Source of the DNA: Pollenia angustigena
Lineage: Eukaryota > Arthropoda > Insecta > Diptera > Polleniidae
Assembly: GCA_930367215.1 (NCBI GenBank)
Contig: OV884056.1
Location: forward strand, 316,478,709-316,542,708
Direction: 5' to 3'
DNA length: 64,000 nucleotides
Numbering within the stretch: the first letter of the stretch is position 1; every line of letters begins with the position of its first letter. Below the pieces are notes generated by a model. The model was not told where the DNA came from. It saw nothing but the letters and a program-made list of their open reading frames with translations, and ran no database searches. Of the stretch, positions 1 through 11,107 are shown piece after piece. The translations under genes were made by a program, and so were the position numbers.

Positions 1-27
<27 letters not shown>
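1..27. repeat. (TA)n microsatellite
   Basis: Uninterrupted TA dinucleotides run from the window edge and continue into AT-rich DNA. The repeat is cut by the window start. Positions 28-319 after it hold nothing I can assign. Confidence 0.95.
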
Positions 28-33
<6 letters not shown>

Positions 34-413
34 GTTGTCCTATGTTCCTGTTTTTATAACTCGAGGACCACTCAACCGATTTTCAAACGAGTACATGCGT
101 TAGAAAGTTCTCCTTTCACTGATGGTTTATAAAAATAAACATCGAAACATTTCTACGAATATACGTTATACGCGCACTTTTATGATGTTGTGTTTTTCCT
201 ATATAAAATTTATTTTTTTCCTTATAAGAATTACATTTTGTCGGTATAAGGCTCTGCTTGCTCGCGTCATTTGACTTATTTTGTATTGTCCAGCAACGCG
301 GGCAGGGTGACTCTAGTATATTCTCAAAAAGAATATCCATACAATTCTACTGAAGACATCTGAAATAGTCTTAAGCTCAGAAGTACATTAAGCATACTTT
401 TTTTTTACTTATA

Positions 414-651
414 CACAGAAAAAAATAAAAATTGATTTCAATTAAAAATTTGTGATATTAATTAAAAAATTAATTAAATTTGCACCAGTAAACAAATTAA
501 TAGAACCAATTAAACCAGTTAATAGTATTAATTAAACGTTTAATTTACTTGATTAAACGTTTAATTCACTTGATTAAATTTTTAATTAAAACTGATTTTA
601 TTTTTGATTAATGCTTTAATTGGTGAAAAATTTTGGAGAATTTTTTCTGTG
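414..651. mobile_element. CACAG-ended MITE, copy 1 (TA target)
   Basis: The element starts CACAGAAAAAAATAA and ends ATTTTTTCTGTG, and is flanked by TA on both sides (412-413, 652-653). The interior (238 bp in total) is very AT-rich with many TTAATTAA-type motifs and has no ORF. The allied repeat at 4725-4882 reads through the insertion point without it, which supports real insertion. The interior is similar to the copy at 60051-60266. The TA duplication suggests Tc1/mariner-type mobilisation. No coding partner for this family is seen in the window. Confidence 0.75.
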
Positions 652-747
652 TACCAAACGCCTTAAAGAAATAAATAAAAATGAAAATGACAATTAAATC
701 AAATTTCGAACCACCAGTACCACTGGTTAAAGATTGATGTTAGACTG

Positions 748-900
748 TTGGCAGGCACCGTAGTGGTGCAGAGGTTAGAACTCAAAGAATTCTGCTGAAA
801 GAATGTGGTGATGTAAATTTAACCCAGGTTCGAGCCCCAGCTCAGCCAAGAAAATGATCAATAAATATTAATAAAATTTCATGTTGTAAAAATTACTTCC
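748..900 (+). mobile_element. tRNA-derived SINE-like element
   Basis: A Pol III A-box-like block (tagtggtgcagaggttag, 761-778) is followed about 65 bp on by a B-box (ggttcgagccc, 828-838) and then an AT-rich tail containing ataaatattaataaaa. The spacing is longer than in a real tRNA and no cloverleaf closes, so this is a tRNA-like SINE head rather than a tRNA gene. It lies inside dispersed repeat copy A. Exact ends and duplication are unclear. Confidence 0.5.
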
Positions 901-989
901 TTCAGTAAAAATATTTTAATGAAAATTAAATTTGATGAACTTCGAAAACTTTAGGGGCCGATATTTCGGGAACCCGAGCAAACTTTTTT

Positions 990-3138
990 TAGTTAGTTTT
1001 TATAATAAAATTATCAATTTTTTAGGGTTTTGGTTCCACATATGGATTCAATACTCCTTTCCCACTAAAACAATTTTGATGGATTCCAATGCCAAGCTAC
1101 TAGAAGCAATTGAGACTAACTTTGATATTTTCTTCTAAGATTTTCGAAAGTTAGCGTGTTTTAATTATTTTAACAAAAATTCTGATAGTGCATAGAAAAT
1201 ATTCCTGGAAAATATTGAAGAAATAAGACTATTAAAGTATAAAAGCCTTTGAGGATTGTTATTTGACTTAGAATACACATTCGAATAATATGCAAATTTA
1301 TATTGTGAAATATATTTTGAAACAGTGTAATTTTATCCTGCTAATTCCTGCTGTTTGTTATTGTTTCTTATATAGTGGTAGTTGAACACAAGTGACGATG
1401 GGCAACTTAAAGAATTAATCGTTGACATGCGCAATGGATGCGAAAAAAACTCAATATCCATCTAGTAAGAATCCCCCCAACCGTCCGCATAATGATCTTT
1501 CTTCAATCGTTGTGTGTTTAAGGCTTATTTGCTGGGAAATAACAATAAAACGAGCAATAATAAGATATCGGTTGTGCTTAGCATTAAACATATTGTAATT
1601 GCTCTTCACGAGTTGAACTGATGTGTTGTGATATTGGGCTCAGATATCAAAACAAATATAAAAACACAGGCGTTTTGCAGTTGCTGCTGTTTCTGTTATT
1701 GTTGTTGTCTTGTCTGATCCGTGCAACATATAAATACAAATGTACGTAAGTATATTGGTGATTATTCGGCACAGAAAGAAGAAAACGAAACTAGTTTTTG
1801 CACCCCAAATAATAATGATGATGAGCCAGCCGTTTTGTTTAAGTATTGTCGTCATTGTCTTGATCTCAAATCAGATGAAGAGAATAAAAAGAATTTAAAG
1901 GAGCAAAACTAAATGACAACAACAGCAGCACCAACTTTAGCCCATGCATTCGAATATACCCATTGATTCAATATTATCTGACTTAACATCAGATTACTGC
2001 AATAAAGCAACTGCAACCAAAATGTATATATGTACATAGTTAAGTAAGGAAGGCAGCGCGATACTTGAAATCTTGAAAAATTCAGCAACTACAGTATAAT
2101 TTCAATAACGGCAGTAGCAGCAGTGACCGGCAGAATCAGCAATCAGAATCAACAATATCAGCAACATTTAAAACAAACACATCTCATAAACCCGAGGATC
2201 ATCGTTATTTTCATATGCTTTTGTTGGTGTTTTGACTTTGTCTTTTTCATTAGAGGGAGATAAGCCAAGCGTCATTTAAACAATGCCGTTGCTAAAGCAT
2301 TCCAAAGCTGCTGCTGCAGCTTCTACTGCTACAAAAGTTTGTTATTCGTTTCTTGGTGCCAGTTTGTTTGCCTCTGGCTGTTTTAGTTGCTGTTACAGTA
2401 GCCGTTCGATAATTTGCTACGGCATTCCAAGTGTATGTCGTCTTATCCCACATGTCAATCATGAACCTAATTATTCTTTCGGGCAAAGTAAAATGCAAAC
2501 GATAATTGGGTTGCAGATTGAAAGGATATCAATTTCAATAAAATCAAAATGAAAAAATAAATAAAACATAATACGATTATCAATGCACACATACATACGA
2601 GCATATCGCATCATATGTGTATATGCATGAATCTGTAGATATGCATACATTTATGTGAATTAACCCAGCTAGCATTTGGAAGATCATTTGAAAAACAGAA
2701 AGAATCAGTGAAGCGCAGTTATGTAGAGTTCTTTTGATGACTAAAAACTAAATAGTCTTCCTGGACATGAAAATGATTTGCGTTAACGCTAAGAAATTGA
2801 TTAATTCGTTATCGTAAATATGTTTTGAAATGATATTTCCTCAGTTGGACAATAAATTACAAAACATCCATCAGCCGATGCAGGTATTTGAAATATAACT
2901 CTTTGAAAATTTAAAATTCTTTCTAATGACAATTAATTAACTTATAAATTAAGGTAGTCTTTAAACATGTTATACAAAAAACAAATCAAATGTAAGCAAC
3001 TTTATTAAAAATTTGGCCAAAAACGATAGAAAGATAAAAAAAATATTAAAAAGATTTAAGAAAGAAGCTTGTATGAGGGCTACCATTTTTAATAGCCTTG
3101 GTCCTTGTGACAAATATAAAGTATTTAGCAAATTTCAT
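990..3138. other. Mostly unassigned, host-like non-coding DNA
   Basis: About 1600-2640 has CAG/GTT-rich runs (for example ctgctgctgcagcttctactgc near 2310) and short open frames of 60-90 codons on both strands with low-complexity composition. I do not believe these are genes. The repeat at 1198-1310 is listed separately. At 2667 the 15-mer acccagctagcattt also occurs at 62487. No TE protein or terminal repeat was recognised. Confidence 0.5.
1198..1310 (-). repeat. Diverged repeat, partner of 54066-54205
   Basis: This block matches the reverse complement of 54066-54190 over most of its length. Shared words include 'tattcctggaaaatattgaa', 'agtataaaagc' and 'tagaatacacattcgaat'. The partner at 54 kb is bounded by a near-perfect inverted repeat, so this is probably a decayed copy of a short MITE-like element. 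Confidence 0.6.
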
Positions 3139-3146
3139 CAAATTAT

Positions 3147-4466
3147 CGGCTGTAGGAAAAATCGCCCAAATGAAGAATCGCCCAAAAGAACATGAAAAAT
3201 AACCCAAAAAGTTAAATATGAAATTTTGCCCAAAAGAAACGAAAAAGAGCCCAAAATAAAAATGAAAAATGACCCAAAAAGAAATAACGAATTTTTTCCA
3301 AAAAAAAAAAAAAAAATTAAAAATTACCCAATTTGCAAAACAGTGTTTATTATTCATATAAATTTAGTAACTTACAAATGTAAGAGAAAACAAGTTTTAT
3401 TATGGTTACAAATAACAAAACTATTTTTAAAGAAACTTATTTTACCATAATGTGGTTGTCGGTGACAATGATTTGGTTAAATTAAACATAATATGGTCAA
3501 CATTTTTTTAAAAAAGGTTTTGTTGTTTTTTTCTCTGGGTGCATATATTAAACATATAACGAAAACACTTTTGGGCGCAAGGATTTTCTTCCCTATGTTG
3601 TAACAAATACCGGCAGCGCTTACTAAAGCTTCTCTGAATAGCCGGCCTTCGGCCGGGCGCAAGGATTTTCTCTTCTATGATATAACAAAGACCGGCTTCG
3701 CTAACTAAAGCTTCTCTGCGCAGACGGCCTTTGGACGGGCGCAAGGATTTTTTCCTTTATGGTATAACAAGTACCGGTTTCGCTAAGTAAAGCTTCTAAA
3801 ATCTGCCTTGTTTCCGAACGAAGGCCGACTTCGCAGATAAGCTTTAGTTATCGAAGCCAGTATTTGTTATACCATAGAGGAGAAAATCCTTGCGCCTGGC
3901 CGAAGGCCAGCTGGGAAGAGAAGCTTTAGTTAGCGAAGCCGGTTTCTGTTATACCATAGAGGAGAAAATCCTTGCCCCCGGCCGAAGGTCGCCAGTGCAG
4001 AGAAGCTTTAGTTAGCGAAGCCGGTACTTGTTTTTATCAAAGAGGAGAAAATCCTTGCTCCCGGCCATAGGCCAGCTATGCTTTCCAGTTTGTAAGCTAT
4101 GCTTTCGAGTTTGTCCACGGACACTATGACAATGGACGTTATGACATGCCACCTTTTTGCAATATGTCCCGTTATTTTTATAAATAACATTTAGGAATTC
4201 GTCGTATAGTAATAATGAATGATTTAGACAAATAGTATGCCCGAAAAAATGGGCTATTTTTCATATAATATTTTTGGGTGATTTTTGATAATGAAAAATC
4301 GCTAAATTTAAAAAACGAAAAATCACCCAATAGCAACGAAAAAAAACCCAACAATTTTGGGTCACTTTTCATATGAATTCAGGCCCAATTTTACATGGAA
4401 TTTTTTTGGGCGATTTTTCATTTATTTTTTTGGGCCATTTTTCTTTGGGCGATTTTTCCTACAGCC
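3147..4466. mobile_element. Foldback-like element with 8-bp target duplication
   Basis: Left end GGCTGTAGGAAAAATCGCCC (from 3148) is the inverse of the right end near 4444-4466. Direct CAAATTAT duplications flank it (3139-3146 and 4467-4474). The arms (3147-3340 and 4232-4466) are built of irregular short repeats of 'gcccaaaa' and 'gaaaaat'. The middle is occupied by a different foldback element (3405-4153). An 8-bp duplication fits hAT or foldback-type integration. No transposase is encoded; the open frames here are by-products of the arm repeats. Confidence 0.8.
3405..4153. mobile_element. Foldback element copy 1 (GGTGGCATG family), nested and left-truncated
   Basis: Roughly 80-bp units carrying 'gcaaggattttct', 'taccggcttcgctaactaaa' and 'cggccttcggccg' occur about three times forward (3574-3795) and three times inverted (3810-4070) around a short core (3796-3840). 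The right end reads ggacgttatgacatgccacc (ends 4153), like both ends of the copy at 24097-26449. The matching left end is missing. Homology to the other copy begins near 3405 (acaaaactatttttaaagaa). The core lies in opposite orientation to that of the other copy. Confidence 0.75.
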
Positions 4467-4489
4467 CAAATTATGACCAAAATTAAGAC

Positions 4490-4600
4490 CTGCACTTTTC
4501 TCACAGGGTTAACATGGACAGCCGGATGGACGAACATCTTTAGATATACTCAGAAGTGCTTCCCAGTCGATCGTTTTACTTATAGGTGGGTGTAAAAATT
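4490..4600 (+). repeat. Dispersed 'acatggacag..acggac..gatcg' tract, also at 57100-57230
   Basis: The tract 'gttaacatggacagccggatggacgaacatc...cccagtcgatcg' recurs in diverged form at 57118-57215 and, inverted, at 58160-58205. It looks like a shared end of an old dispersed repeat. It has no coding content. Confidence 0.5.
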
Positions 4601-4724
4601 ACGACAATGGTTAAACCGAAAACACTTAAAGTGACTGACTCATGCACATAAATGCTCAGAAATAAGACTTATTACACAGTGCAACAAAATTCGGGTCACT
4701 ACCACCAGCCTCAATACTTGCAAA

Positions 4725-4882
4725 GCCTCGGGTTCCCGAAATATCAGGTCCTAAAGTTTTTGAATTTTTTGAAAAGGCGTTTGGTGTAAGTCAAAAAAAG
4801 TTTACTAAATGTACTTCTGAGCTAAAATACTATTTCAGATGTCTTCAGTAGAATTGTATGACGATTTTTTTCTTAGAATATA
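4725..4882 (+). repeat. Dispersed repeat, copy B (empty site)
   Basis: This is the uninterrupted counterpart of 320-985 in inverse orientation. Where copy A carries the CACAG MITE, this copy reads 'ccaaacgcct' directly against 'gtaagtc'. A TTAA-flanked MITE follows immediately at 4887-4969. Confidence 0.7.
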
Positions 4883-4886
4883 TTAA

Positions 4887-4969
4887 CCCTCTAACACTGA
4901 TGTTAAGGGGTCATTTTTGTCTTTTTTTAACTTCCCCACAAAAGCATACTAAAACGGCACTTTAGAGGG
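4887..4969. mobile_element. 83-bp piggyBac-type MITE (TTAA duplication)
   Basis: TTAA at 4883-4886 and 4970-4973 flank an element beginning CCCTCTAA and ending TTAGAGGG. The TTAA target with CCCT-type ends is the piggyBac superfamily signature. It contains no ORF. This is one of the shortest bounded elements in the window. Confidence 0.65.
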
Positions 4970-4973
4970 TTAA

Positions 4974-5441
4974 AATGTTCCACGAATATTTTTTGCTAGG
5001 GGTCTTCCAAGCCAAAGAAATCGTGCAATTTTCGAATTTCCGGGCCTTGAAATTTTTGAATTTTTCGAAAATCTGTTTTACATACATGCATTGCACGAAC
5101 TAAGACTTGTGTAATAGTGTAAAGTACCCTTGAATACGACGCAAAAATGACTCGTTACCCATCAAAAACATGACTTAAAAATGATTCAAAGCTGTCTAGA
5201 AAAACGGTTTATAAATTACTCTTGAAAAAGGGTCGTATATAAGGTAGAAAGAAGAGTATCTTTTTTGAACAGAAAATGAGCACGTATTTTAGTCATATTT
5301 ATAAAATAATTTCGGTAAATGTTGAGTGGGATACATATTTTGTTCGTGTTGTATAAAACATATAGATAAACTTTAAGGTTAAATGGTCTTTGCTAAATAA
5401 AATACTTACAATTTTTATTTGAGATAATATTTTTTAAGTCA
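4974..5441. other. Unassigned AT-rich DNA
   Basis: I see no ORF of note, terminal repeat or recognisable protein similarity here. Confidence 0.5.
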
Positions 5442-5443
5442 CA

Positions 5444-6272
5444 CACAGAAAAAAATACCAATGTAAAATTAACATGGAAAAATGTTGATTGAGAATCATA
5501 GTAAATTTCAGCAAAAGTATGCCCTTACTTAAATTTATCATTATTTCATATTAATTTTAAATAAAAAATATTAAAAAAACCTTAAATTACGTTTATTTAA
5601 TATTATTCACTGTTAAAAAATAAAAATAAAAAATATTAAAATATAAATAAATATGGATTCAATATTGAATCCATAAAAACCTGTTTTATATTAAAATCAA
5701 AAGTTTATCTTGTTAAATTAACATGCATACATACTTAAGTATGTACATTTTTTATTTTCATTTTTAATATATGTTATAAAAAGAAGACAATTCCCATATT
5801 CTTTAAATTAAAATTATTCAGTTAAATAGTACATCAAGTTTTCAAAGTAGAATGATGACGAAACCCATATCGGGCGAATCTGCTGATGCTTCTGTTAACA
5901 AAGGAGAATACAAAATAAGTGAAACATGTGTTACAGGGGTGAATGTTTTGAATTATTCTTAAATAAATGCATATGTTGTCTCTGAAGCCTCTTCACACTG
6001 TTAAAACACACTCAAACCAATTTGATTCTACATGAAATTCACGTTGTTTCAACGTGATTCCGATTGTTATTTCAATATAAATTACATTTTGCTCTAACTT
6101 TACTGCAATGTTAAATTAACATGAATTATATTTATTTCAAAAGAAAAAAATGTTGTTCGCAGTTATTGTAAAATCAGGTTGAATTAACATGAAAAACGTA
6201 TGAAGCAAAATCACCACCGAAAAATTTTAAATCAACCTTGTTTTCTACGTTTTTAACTTGATTTTTTCTGTG
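5444..6272. mobile_element. CACAG-ended MITE, copy 2
   Basis: Begins CACAGAAAAAAATACCAATG and ends GATTTTTTCTGTG, 829 bp. The immediate flanks are CA and TG rather than TA. The interior repeats the words 'ttaaattaacatg' or 'aattaacatgaa' in several places (about 5466, 5713, 6113, 6182). It is non-coding. It shares only the termini with the copies at 414 and 15349. Confidence 0.65.
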
Positions 6273-7940
6273 TGCATGTTATGAAAAGAATTAGTTAGTA
6301 CAAAATAAGAGATCAAGAGAAAGTAGAAACTAAAATATAACAAGATTTATGTGCAATAAACCTTTCTGAAAGTTTAAAAAAGTTAAACACAAAGTTAGTT
6401 TCCCAAACTTACATCAAATTAAAAAAGAGTGTCCTTATGTTGTACCTTTTTTTCTGAAAGTTTTTACATTTTCTTCAAAATTCTAAAAATCTTTTTAGAG
6501 TTGGAATTAACATTAACTTAAATAACACTGTACAACAACATCCATTTTTTTTTCCAAAATTACAAGGTCCGGCCTATAAATTTTAATAGAGGAGACAAAA
6601 AAAAAAAAAGACACGTGTATGAAAGTGGGTTAAAGTTAACCAGCCTTGGCACATTCTTATTGTTAATCGGCATAAGAAACGAGGTGACCCTTACATTTAA
6701 GGTATAAAATGGTATAACCTATCCTAGGGTATATTTTTAAAATTTTTCAGGGCATATTTTCCAGTTTATACTGCATATTTAATGCGCATAAAACGTGTTT
6801 TTCGAGCATATTTCTGGTTTCCCTGGTAATAAATATGATTATTATAATTTGTAAAAGAAAAAATTAAAAAAAAAAAATCGTTGCGACATTTTTGTTTTTT
6901 ATAAAATATACTAATGGCGATTTCTTTTCGGAGAAAAATATGTCACAGTATATACATGTAACATTTTCTAATGTTACCTATAATCACTCGAAGTGCTGCA
7001 TGTTGTGCAATTTCAATAGAACACAATTAGTGCTTTTATTTACAACTATTAAGGTAGAAGTACATAACACGCCTTAGTGCGCGCGCGCCCTGTCGTCTTC
7101 TGTCAATAAAAGTTAAACTAGCGTTGTGTATTTAAGTCAAGTAATCAGCTGACAATAAAAAGAACAATTTAACAAATTTGTGAATCATACAAGAAAAACT
7201 TATTGAAGAGCTTAAAAAACATACAATATTTATATAAAAAGAATAAATTCAATAAAATAACAAAATCTTGATAAACTTTCGAAACTGTTTTTAATGCACA
7301 AAGAAGTAAACAAATAAAAAACAGCTGACAGGAATGGCTTTTGTAACGCGTGTTGTGTAACTTGCAATTTTTTACGCGCTAAAGTTTTTAAACGCACGAC
7401 ACTTTTACACTTTCATCGTTAATGTACTTAATGAGCGATTTTTAAAGCTATTTAAGCGGTTTCTGCACGCTATTTCGGGTTGGAATCAAATATTAACATC
7501 ACTAATGGCTTATAAACATTAAAACGATTTTAATATAAATAGACTTTTTTGATTTTAATTTGTAAATATTTTTATATTTTGTTTTAAAACAAATTTTTTA
7601 CAAAATTATGAGCGGTATGTGTCATGACAAACAAAATAAAACATTTGTTGTACAAACAAAGTAGTAAGTATCGAAGTTGTAGAACAGGGCAGTATGAATA
7701 CCTTAAGTTAAAGTAAGGGTAAAATATGCAACATTTTTTGCATGTTTTTCATCAACATATTCAAAAAAGAACTTGAAAATGTCCCACAGTTGTATTTTTT
7801 GTACAAACGAACACAAAAATGTAGAACATGTAACATTAATGCAACATTTTTCTCAAAAAAGAAATCTCCATAAGACTTTATTTAAATTCACCAAAAAATT
7901 CCTTAAAAGTAATTTTTAAACCAAGTTCTTGGTGGCGGAT
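6273..7940. other. Unassigned, with decayed repeat pieces
   Basis: Contains poly-A runs (6597-6609) and a GCGC stretch (7078-7090). A solo hAT-type end at 6712-6831 is listed separately. No credible coding region: the 61-codon frame at 6892 has no recognisable features. Confidence 0.5.
6712..6831 (-). mobile_element. Solo terminus of a hAT-type MITE
   Basis: In reverse complement this matches the left ~110 bp of the element at 56959-57803: 'cagggaaaccagaaatatgc', then 'gttttatgcgcattaaatat' and 'ctggaaaatatgccc'. The outer end CAGGGAAAC lies at 6823-6831. No second end is found nearby, so it is a fragment. Confidence 0.65.
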
Positions 7941-7942
7941 CA

Positions 7943-8005
7943 CTCACGTCAAGTCTGACTCGTCAAGTCTTGAGCTTTTAGGAGAGAAGGGAAAAGAGTA
8001 TGCCA
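7943..8005 (-). mobile_element. Degenerate end of the 265-bp MITE
   Basis: The 'tcaagtcttgagcttttagg' block and its surroundings match the first 60 bp of the full MITE at 8158 with several changes. It lies only 150 bp from that complete copy. Confidence 0.6.
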
Positions 8006-8157
8006 TATCTTTTCCCCTCGCTCAATCACTTGTGTTGTGTAAACAGCACATTCGTAAAATAAACTTGAACTTCTTTATCTTCCTACAAGCTAATTACAAG
8101 GTTTCATTTATTAAAATCTGTCAATATTTGAACAAGTTACAAACATTACAAACTTAA

Positions 8158-8422
8158 GTGCTGGTTCACACAGGTCAAGTTTGACTCTTCAAGTCTTGAG
8201 CTTTTAGGAGAGAGGGGTAAAGAGAATGGAAAGCGGTACATACTTGACCGTACCAGTCAGTTTTGTATTTTTCTTTTCTTTTTTCATCCGTAATATAATA
8301 AAAAGCTACAAAGTTGAAGGAAAAGAAAACAAAAATTAATTTTGTGCATGAACGTGAACGCAAGTTCAAAAGAAAATTTAAATTAAACTGTTCAAGTAAA
8401 CTTGACCTGTGTGAACCAGCAC
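8158..8422 (-). mobile_element. 265-bp PIF/Harbinger-like MITE, copy 1
   Basis: Terminal inverted repeats GTGCTGGTTCACACAGGTCA are flanked by TAA on both sides (8155-8157, 8423-8425). Same length as copies at 13601 and 27721, and near-identical in sequence but opposite in orientation. The 3-bp TAA duplication suggests PIF/Harbinger-type mobilisation. The 107-codon frame across it also appears in another copy, but it is an AT-rich read-through of the MITE and not a gene. Confidence 0.9.
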
Positions 8423-8425
8423 TAA

Positions 8426-9260
8426 CATAACCCGAGGTGGTCAACTTTGACACCCTGTATCTCACCTTGTTATCTAACAGGGTGGTCACAAAGACCATTT
8501 TCTTAAAGCATATGTACTCCTCTACGACTCACACATCATTTTGCAATCCGAGCAGTAGTTAAGAAGATTCATATTTATTTCCACATTTCTTGCGAAATGT
8601 CAGTGTGCTGAAGTTCTGGTAAGAAATTGAGCTTCACACACATGACAAATACTATTGCTAATTAGACTGAGTCACTCTTTTCAAAGGATTGTATTGTTTA
8701 TACAAAACAGAGAGACATCTCCATTAAATACCTCCAACAGGCAAGGTAAGATTAGAACAGTGGATGCGAAAGAAACTGAATAGCTTATATTGATGTTGCA
8801 CAGAAAGGCTCGTCAGTTAAATCAGTTCAGCTTACATGTACCTTCTTGTAGTTGCATTGAATCATGAAACAGTGATAACTTTTGAAGTTAACAAAGAAAA
8901 GATTGATCCCGATTTTCAGACGTCATACTATATTTCTTTTCAGTTAGCTTGATTAATAACGGCAAAAATCCGCTTTTCTTAGAAAATGCTAATTAACGTC
9001 GAAGTAATGTAGTCATGAACTTGATGTTTCAACGACTTAAAACTTTCGTCGACATCTAACACGACTTACATTATAGGGGTGATTGTAAAACAAGTATTGA
9101 ATAGAAATATAAAAAGTTTAATTTTTATCATGGGAATTCATTTTAAACTCTAAGCAATTCTATGTTTGTCATTAAAAATATTTTCAAAAATAATTTAATC
9201 AACGTTTTATTAAACGTTATTATACACTTTAACAAATCTTTTTCAATTGAAAATGTATTA
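8426..9260. other. Unassigned
   Basis: Ordinary AT-rich sequence. It contains 'gaggtggtcaac' and 'agggtggtcac' near 8434 and 8478, reminiscent of mariner-type ends, but no element could be bounded. Confidence 0.45.
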
Positions 9261-9263
9261 CAG

Positions 9264-9416
9264 TTAGAGATATTAAATAGTTTCTCAAATGACTACAACA
9301 AAAATGAATTATTACTTACTCCAAACAAGGACTTTCTTGAGATTGCTTCTGAATGGACTGATCGCTTAGTTCACAACAGAAATTTCCCAGATGTTGGTAA
9401 TAAATCAAGAAAACAG
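9264..9416 (+). CDS. Candidate single coding exon, unrecognised
   Basis: A 51-codon open stretch (inside a longer frame 9162-9518) sits between a possible acceptor (gtattacag, ends 9263) and a possible donor (aacag|gttgat, 9417), phase 0 at both. Composition is more protein-like than neighbouring frames: it reads '..LTPNKDFLEIASEW' then 'TDRLVHNRNFPDVG'. The first part is loosely like the helical start of CAP/SCP-family proteins, but that is a guess. No flanking exons are recognised. It could be a chance ORF or a piece of an unrecognised transposon. Confidence 0.25.
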
Positions 9417-9519
9417 GTTGATTTTTTTTCAATTTCTTTCTTTGTTATTATAAAAATTAATTTTAAACTAAAAATAATCGTTACAAATCACTGGAATTTT
9501 CCCACCTGTATATTTTAGT

Positions 9520-10615
9520 ACTGCGCCTCATACTCGACCATAAATTGTTGGGCATCACTTAAAATTCAATAAAAAACACAAGAGATACTTGAACAAAGCA
9601 AAAGAAAAAAAAAACTTAATTGTCCGGTTACCGTTAAAAAGTTAATAATTTAATAAACAATGTGTAGTTTGTTAACACATTATTAAGTATTTTCTTCAGC
9701 AACAAAATTGACAACATCTGCTTCAATAGATGTTTCTTGACAGTTAGTGGTGAATAATAAATAAATAAAAATGTCTATAACAGTACTTACACCAAAAACA
9801 TTAGATACATTGCTGTAACTCTTTTCTTTTCTCCTCCCAACTACCACTATCTTTTTCACCCCACCATTTTAAGTGAAAAGTTTGCACACATTTTGTAGAG
9901 TTGTTTCTTCTTGCCTCCATCTTGTTTTTTACCCTCTTTATCATCAGTTTTAAATAACCGATCATCAGTATGTATGTGAGTGCGTGTGTATGGGGTTAAA
10001 AGAAACATTAATCATTTGTTATTGTCGTCCATTCGACAGCTATCATTAACGTCAGATAACGTCATTATTATCAATTTAATTGAAAAATTACATACATACA
10101 TACAACTCCAACTACAACAGCAAACAGAAATCAAATAAAACAGAAAAAAAAAAAAAAATTCAAAACAAATAAACTGAACTAAAACTGAATTGAACTAGAG
10201 CTAAAGAAAAAAGTGAACTCTTTAAGAGGTGTATAAAATATGTTGTTTTTGACCAGCCATTACAGACAATAAAATTGACGATGGATCGATCGATGAAACA
10301 CGACGGATTGTTTAAACTATCGAACGAACAATCGTTTGATCGATCGATACGCGAATGCCTGCTCATAAATGCGTGTACCTGTGGTGAAGTACATTTTAAT
10401 GGCTGCGTTGAGTGATCACTTACCATCAATATATAATTCAAATAATCGCTTTTTATTTAATACAATTTTTTAATTTTTTTTTTTTTCTTATAAAAATTAT
10501 TCAGTTTTTGTTAAAATAATCAAAACAAAATAATAAAATGGGATTCCTATTAATCACTCATACTCACCGCAAACAAGATCTCTATGTTGATTGAAAATTA
10601 TGACTGTGTTTTGTG
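9520..10615. other. Host-like non-coding DNA with an ATCGAT cluster
   Basis: No TE ends are found. At 10276-10350 there is a cluster of GATCGATCGAT, TATCGAACGAAC and TTTGATCGATCGATAC, similar to a motif at 17541-17570. Short cat/aca runs are present at 10090-10110. The ORF on the minus strand at 10160-10441 overlaps this low-complexity cluster and is not credible. Confidence 0.45.
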
Positions 10616-10620
10616 TAGTA

Positions 10621-11105
10621 CACCTAATTCTCTTTTTACACGAATTATTTTTACACGAATTTTCATTTAACACGAGTTAAAAAGTTAACATTTTTCTCTT
10701 TTTACACGAATTGTTTTGTTTTAACACGATTTTAAATATTCTACAAATTCTTTTTATTGTCGGAAAGTGACAGCAAATAAAAGTTGTTTATGTTTATATT
10801 AGTTTTCCTTTTTTATATTAATGAATTTCTGATATTATTTTCTTTTTTCCAAATCATTATTTTTTTTTTTATAATATATGTATGTATTTATGTATTTAAG
10901 ATATTAAAATGTGTAAGCACGTTAAATAAATTCTCAAGTAAACTTTAACAAAAATTTTTTATTGTTGTTTATTGTACTTTTACGTTATTTTTTAGGTCTG
11001 GAACCAATCTACTATTTTCACCTTTGGCTAGTATCTTTTTTTACACGAATTTTTTTACACGAATTTATTGGGAACGTATCTATCGTGTAAAAAGAGAATT
11101 GGGTG
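10621..11105. mobile_element. 485-bp TIR element with TA duplication
   Basis: Left end CACCTAATTCTCTTTTTACA and the inverse right end (TGTAAAAAGAGAATTGGGTG, ending 11105) differ at a single position. TA flanks each side (10619-10620, 11106-11107). Subterminal repeats of 'tttttacacgaatt' occur at both ends. It is non-coding, and most likely a Tc1/mariner-type MITE. Confidence 0.8.
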
Positions 11106-11107
11106 TA

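Larger units (their letters stand above)
320..985 (-). repeat. Dispersed repeat, copy A, interrupted by two insertions
   Basis: Blocks at about 335-400, 651-668 and 930-985 match, in reverse complement and the same order, the continuous stretch 4725-4882. Shared landmarks are 'tctactgaagacatctgaaa', 'accaaacgcctt' and 'gatatttcgggaacccgag'. Copy A is split by a CACAG-ended MITE (414-651) and by an insertion holding a tRNA-like SINE. The family is not recognised and no coding sequence is seen. Because copy B lacks the insertions it serves as an empty-site reference. Confidence 0.75.

Noticed and set aside
748..850. A tRNA gene
   Set aside because: A- and B-box-like words are present but their spacing is too long and no acceptor stem pairs. 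Treated as a SINE head.
8175..8498. 107-codon ORF (and the similar 128-codon ORF at 13462-13848)
   Set aside because: Both run across copies of the 265-bp MITE. The shared protein reflects shared MITE DNA and flanks differ.
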